This document shows positions 15,001-21,000 of a DNA stretch of 41,860 nucleotides, one piece after another. The stretch is taken from NCBI RefSeq assembly GCF_001434785.1, contig NZ_AZDT01000036.1, positions 1 through 41,860 on the forward strand, written 5' to 3'. The DNA comes from Levilactobacillus namurensis DSM 19117 (GTDB taxonomy: Bacteria > Bacillota > Bacilli > Lactobacillales > Lactobacillaceae). The notes beneath the pieces were generated by a model. That model saw nothing but the letters and a program-made list of their open reading frames with translations. It did not search any database and was not told the DNA's origin. The first letter of the stretch is position 1, and each line of letters opens with the position of its first letter. The translations under genes and the position numbers were made by a program.

Positions 15001-18000
15001 CTCCCTGAGCGAACGTTCCCAGAGCGAAGCTTCCGCTCACGAATCCGCGAGTGGTTCGGCAGCAACTTCCGCCAGTCAGTCGGCTAGTCAATCGACCAGC
15101 TTAGTTGACTCGCAGTCGTTGAGTCAGGTCACCAGTGCCTTGGCTTCCGGTAATGACAGCTTGAGTCAACGGTCCACCGCTGATGCGAGCGTCTCTGCCG
15201 GGATGGCCGAATCCGAAGCGAGCCTGAGTGCCCGGAACAGTGCGGATGAGAGCTTACAATCCAATCAATCACAATCCTTGGCCTCCGTTTCGACCACCAG
15301 CCTAAGCAACTTATCGGCTTCTGAAGCCAGTCAATCGGCTGAGATCAGTAAGTCGTTGACCAGCTTGGCGAGTGCCTCGAAGGACGACCAGAGTATCTCG
15401 AACTCCTTGAGTAGTCTGAGTGAACAGTCCGTCAGTGAGCAGTCCTTGCAATCGCAATGGTCTGAGGCGAGCCAGAGTACCTCCAGGGCCCAGTCGCAAG
15501 CCAGCGCAGCTTCGACCAGCTTACACGAAGCCAGTGCGGCTTCACAAAGCGCGGACACCTCGGCTTCTGAAGCCTCAATGAATGCCTCGATGAGCACCTC
15601 CGCAAGTCAAGCCAGTGCCACTAGTGAAGCTGTTGCGTCAACTTCAGCGGCTGCTTCCGCGTTGGCTAGCGTGCAAGAGAGTGTCACGTCGGCTTCCTTG
15701 AGCAATTCAATCATCACATCATTAGTTCAGAGCTTAAGTACCGTTGCGTCGACGTCGACCACGGTGGTTACCAGCGTCTTGAACAGTTTAAGTACCGATT
15801 CACAGGCCTTGGCCAGTGAGTCCGCGGCAGTGTCCATGTCGACCGCGAGTCTGAGTGAAGCCTCGCAATCCGACTTGTCACAAGCCATCGAGAGTCTGAG
15901 TGACGCCTCACGGTCCGCAGACAGTGCGGGTTCAGCTTACGACCAATCCGAGACTAGCATGAGTGCCCAATCGGCTTCCGATTCCGCCTCAGTCTCCGTC
16001 ACGTCGCAGATCGAAGCCAGCATGAGTGCCGCTTCGACGAGTGGGTCGCAAGCCATGACCTCGTTGAGTGCCGCTTCCGCGATGGAATCCGCCGCCCACG
16101 CTTCGGCGTCCGCTTCGGCAGAGACCTCCGCGAGTCAGTCAGCAAGTACCTCGACCAGCTTGATTGATTCTGCATCCTTGAGTCAGGTCACGAGTGCCAT
16201 GTCGGCCAGTGACAATAGTCTGAGTCAACGGTCTGTAGATGACGCCAGCATCTCGGCAACAATGTCCGTTTCCGAGACCAGCTTGAGCGCGCGGACCAGC
16301 GCTGATATCAGCGTCTTATCCGCTGAATCCACGTCGTTAACTTCGATCTCTGACACCAGCTTGAGTAACCAATCCGCTTCGATGGCCAGTGAAGTTTCCG
16401 AAATGTCGAAGTCCTTGACCAGTCTGAACGAAGCTTCGCTCAGTGATCAGACTGTTTCGGATGCCTTGACCAGTCTGAGTCAGCAGTCGCAGAGTGCTTC
16501 GGTTGCCCAGTCGCAATGGTCACAGGCTAGTGATAGTCGGGCCACTTCAGCGTCTGAGGCTAGTGAATCCGCTGCTTCGATGGCCCAAGCTTCGCAGGTC
16601 AGTCAGAGTCAACGGGCCTCACAATCCACGGTTTCGGCCAGTGCCTTGACTTCGGCCCAGGCCAGCCAAGCCTCTGTAACCAGTGAAGCCTTTGCCTCGA
16701 CGTCAGTGGTCGACAGTCAGTTGACCAGTGCCCAGGCTAGCGTCAGTGAGGCCTTGACCAGCACCTCGGCAGCGATGTCGACCGCGCAGAGTCAACAGGA
16801 CTCCGACGCCATGACTAGTGCCAGTGCGGTTGCGTCCGCTGTGGCCAGTCAATCGGCCGTCATCTCGACCGCTGAAGGCAGCCTGAGTGCCACCTCGTTA
16901 TCGAACTTGTCTGAATCTATCACCAGCTTGAGTACCTTATCTAAGTCGACCACTAGTCTGATCTCCGAAGTTTCCCAGTCAGAGGCCAGCATGAGTGACC
17001 GGTCGGCATCCGATTCTCGGTCCGTCTCCGCGACCTCCGAGCTGGAAAATAGCTTGAGTGAACGTTCCGCGAGTGTTTCGGCATCGATGAATTCCTTGAG
17101 CGACCAGTCGGTCAGTGAGTCCCAAGCCCACGAATCGGCGAGTGGTTCGGCTGAAACTTCCGCGAGTCAGTCAGCAAGTACCTCGACCAGCTTGGTTGAT
17201 TCCGCATCCTTAAGTCAGCTCTTCAGTGCCATGTCGGCCAGTGAGAACAGCTTGAGCGCGGCTTCTGAATCCAATGCTAGTCAATCAGCAATCGTTTCCG
17301 CCTCAACGTCCAGTCTAAGTGCCCGGAACAGTGCCGATGAAAGTCTGAACTCTCAGGCATCGCAATCCTTAGCGTCCGTCTCCCAGATGAGCTTGAGTGA
17401 CTTGTCGGCTTCTGAAGCCAGTCAATCGGCTGAGATCAGTAAGTCCTTGGCAAGCTTGGCCAGCGGGTCGCAAGATGATCAGAGTGTGTCGAACTCCCTG
17501 GCCAGCTTGAGTGCCCAATCGGTCAGCGAGCAGTCCTTGCAATCACAATGGTCTGAGGCTAGTCAGAGCCAGTCTGTGGCCCAGTCGCAAGCCAGTGATG
17601 CCTCGACCAGCTTGACTGAAGCCAGTGAAGCTTCACAAAGTGCTGTGACGTCCGCTTCGACGGCGTCCGCCGCTAACTCCGCGGATGCCTCGACTAGCCG
17701 GGCCACCGAATTGAGCACGGCCAGTGAGTCCATCTCCGCCGTTCAATCCGCGGTCACCAGCAACGCCGCCAGCGTCAGTGATGCCTTGACCAGTGAGTCC
17801 ATCGCGATGTCCGAAGCTGTGAGTGCCAGTGACAGTGAAACGGTCGCTAGTGTCAGTGCCGCAGGTTCCGCTCTGGCCAGTCAATCCGCCGTCATTTCTG
17901 AATCGGCTGCTAGCTTAAGTGCCGCTTCCGTTTCCGATATGTCGACATCGATCGCCAGTGTCAGTGAGATGAGTGAGTCGGTCATCAGTGCTTCGACTCA

Positions 18001-21000
18001 GGTCTCGGCTTCCATGGCTAGCGCCGCTTCGTTGAGCGCTTCCGAATCCGTCTCCGCCTCGATCACGTCGTTGAGTGAGGCCAGCATGAGTGCCGCTTCG
18101 GCCAGTGCTTCGGCATCACTAAACTCCTTGAGTGACCAGTCGGCCAGCGAGTCGGCGGCCCACGAATCGGCCAGTGCCTCGGCTGAATTGTCCGCGAGTC
18201 AATCGGCCAGCACCTCGACCAGCTTCGTGGATTCCACGTCGCTGAGTCAGGTCGTCAGTGCCATCTCGGTTTCCGAGACCAGCATGAGCGACCAGTCGCA
18301 AGCGGATGCTAGTGCTTCCGCCGATGCATCGACTTCCGAAGCTAGCCTGAGCGCCCGGACCAGTACCGCTGCGAGTGTGGCGGCCAGTGCCTCGGCCTCA
18401 ATGAACTCCTTGTCGACCATCAGCTTGAGCAACTTATCGGCTTCCGAAGCCAGTCAATCGGCTGAGATCAGTAAGTCGTTGACCAGCTTAGCCAGTGCTT
18501 CCAAGGATGATCAGAGCATCTCGGACTCCTTGACCAGCCTGAGCGAGCAGTCGGTCAGTGAAGCGTCCCTGCAATCGCAATGGTCTGAGACCAGCACGAG
18601 TGTATCAATCGCTGAATCACAGGCCAGTCAAGCTTCCGCTTCGACGGTGGCTTCGACCAGCGCCAGTGCCAGTGCGGTAGCTAGTGAAACGCGTCAGTCT
18701 GAGAGTGTCAGTGCTTCCGTCGCGGCCAGCGTCTCCGCAGTCGCCAGTGAAGCCTCCGCCTCAACTTCGGCGGAACAATCCGCGGTCAACAGTGCCCAGA
18801 CCAGCTTGGCTTCGGCCTCGGCAAGTCTGGCCAGTGAGGCTTCCGCAGTCGCTTCCGTCAGTGCTAGCGTCACCACTAGTGATTCGGCCTTGACCAGCGC
18901 AATGACCAGTCTGAGCGAATCTTCACAAGCCTTGGCGAGTGAATCCGCTGTGGCTTCGGCCTCAACGGCTAGCCTGAGTGCCGCCTCGTTATCCGAGTTC
19001 TCGACGTCCATCGACAGCTTGAGTACCTTGTCGACCTCCACGGCCAGTGAACTCTCGAACGCGGTCGCTTCTGAGACCAGCATGAGTGAGCATTCGGCTT
19101 CCGACTCGGCCTCCGTCTCCTTGACCTCCGAACTTGAGGCCAGCTTGAGTGGGGTCTCCGTCAGTGCTTCGACGTCCATGGTTTCTCTGAGTGAACAATC
19201 TGCCAGTGAATCTGTGGCTCACGAATCGGCTAGCGCCTCGGCTGAATTGTCCGCGAGTCAATCGGCCAGCACCTCGACTAGCCTGGTGGACTCGGCATCC
19301 TTGAGTCAAGTAGTCAGCGCCATGTCGGCGAGTGACAACAGCTTGAGTCAACGGTCCTTAGACGACGCCAGCGTGTCGACAGCGATGTCCGAATCTGAGA
19401 CCAGCCTGAGTGCTCGGACCAGTACCGACCTGAGTGTTCTGGGTTCAGTTTCCGCATCCATTAATTCAATTTCCAACCTGAGTTTGAGCAACTTATCGGC
19501 TTCGCAAGCCAGTCAATCGGCTGAAATCAGTAAGTCCTTGACCAGCTTGGCCAGTGCATCCAAGGATGATCAAAGCGTCTCGGATTCCTTGACCAGTCTG
19601 AGCGAGCAATCGATCAGCGAGCAGTCCTTGCAATCGCAATGGTCCGAAGCCAGCGCCAGTGCCCTCACTTCCGCCAACCAGGCTAGTGAGACTTCGACCG
19701 ACGCCAGTGTTCAAACCAGTCAACAAACCAGCCTGATCACCTCACAAGCCACGGAATCGGCCAGCGTGGCGGCCTCAGTTGCCGCTAGCCAGTCGGCCGT
19801 TGCCAGTGAAGCTTCCGCATCAGACGCCGCTGAGCAATCCACGTTGACCAGCGTTGAGAACAGTCTGAGCGGGGCAGTGGCCAGTGCGTCAGCGATGGCC
19901 TCGGCAGTGGCTTCTCTGAGTCAAAGCCTCAGTCAAGCGGCTAACTCCGAGAGTGCCATCACGTCGGCCACGACCAGTGCGATGACCAGCATGAGTACCG
20001 TTTCACAGAACTTAGCGAGTCAGTCGGCGGCAGTCTCCGCTTCGGCGGCTAGCCTGAGTGCCAACTCGATGTCCGAGTTGTCGCAATCTATTAGCAGCTT
20101 GAGCGACCTGTCGACCTCCACGACCAGCCTGATCTCCGAGATTTCCGAATCTGAGACCAGCATGGCCAGTCAATCGGCCTTCGATTCCGTTTCGGTCTCC
20201 GCAACGTCACAACTTGAATCACAAATGAGCGCTGTTTCGGCTAGCGTCTCCGCTTCCCTGAATTCGTTAAGTGCCCAGTCGGCTAGTGAGTCGGCGGCCC
20301 ACGAATCGGCCAGCGCCTCGGCTGAATTGTCCGCGAGTCAATCGGCCAGCACCTCGACCAGCTTCGTAGATTCTACGTCGCTGAGTCAGGTTGGCAGTGC
20401 CATCTCCGCGAGTGAAGCCAGTCAGAGTGACGCCTTAGTCAGTGACGCCAGTGCTTCGGCTGAAGTTTCCGCTTCCGAAGCCAGCTTGAGTGTTCAAGTC
20501 AGCGTCGCCACCAGCCAAGAATCTGCGGCTTCTGTCTCGTTAGCTTCCATCTCGAACATGAGCTTAAGTGAGTTGTCCGCTTCGCAAGCCAGTCAATCGG
20601 CTGAAATCAGTAAGTCGTTGGCTAGCCTGACCAGCGCATCGCAGAGTGATCAGAGCGTTTCGAACTTCCTGACCAGTCTGAGTGAACAGTCAGTCAGCGA
20701 GCAGTCCTTGCAATCGCAATGGTCCGAGACCAGCGCCAGCGTTTCTACGGCTCAGTCGCAAGCCAGTCAAGCTTCGGCTTCCACGGTGGCTTCGACTAGC
20801 GCGAGTCAGAGTGCCGCGGCCAGTGAGGCGCTCCAGTCTGAAAGCGTGAGTGCTTCCGTCGCTGCCAGCGTTTCGGCAGTCAACAGTGAGGCTTCAGCGT
20901 CCGTCTCCGCAGAACAATCCGCGGTCACTAGCGCAGAAACCAGCTTGGCTTCGGCCTCGACCAGTGCGGCCAGTGAAGCGTCCATCGTGGCTTCCGTCAG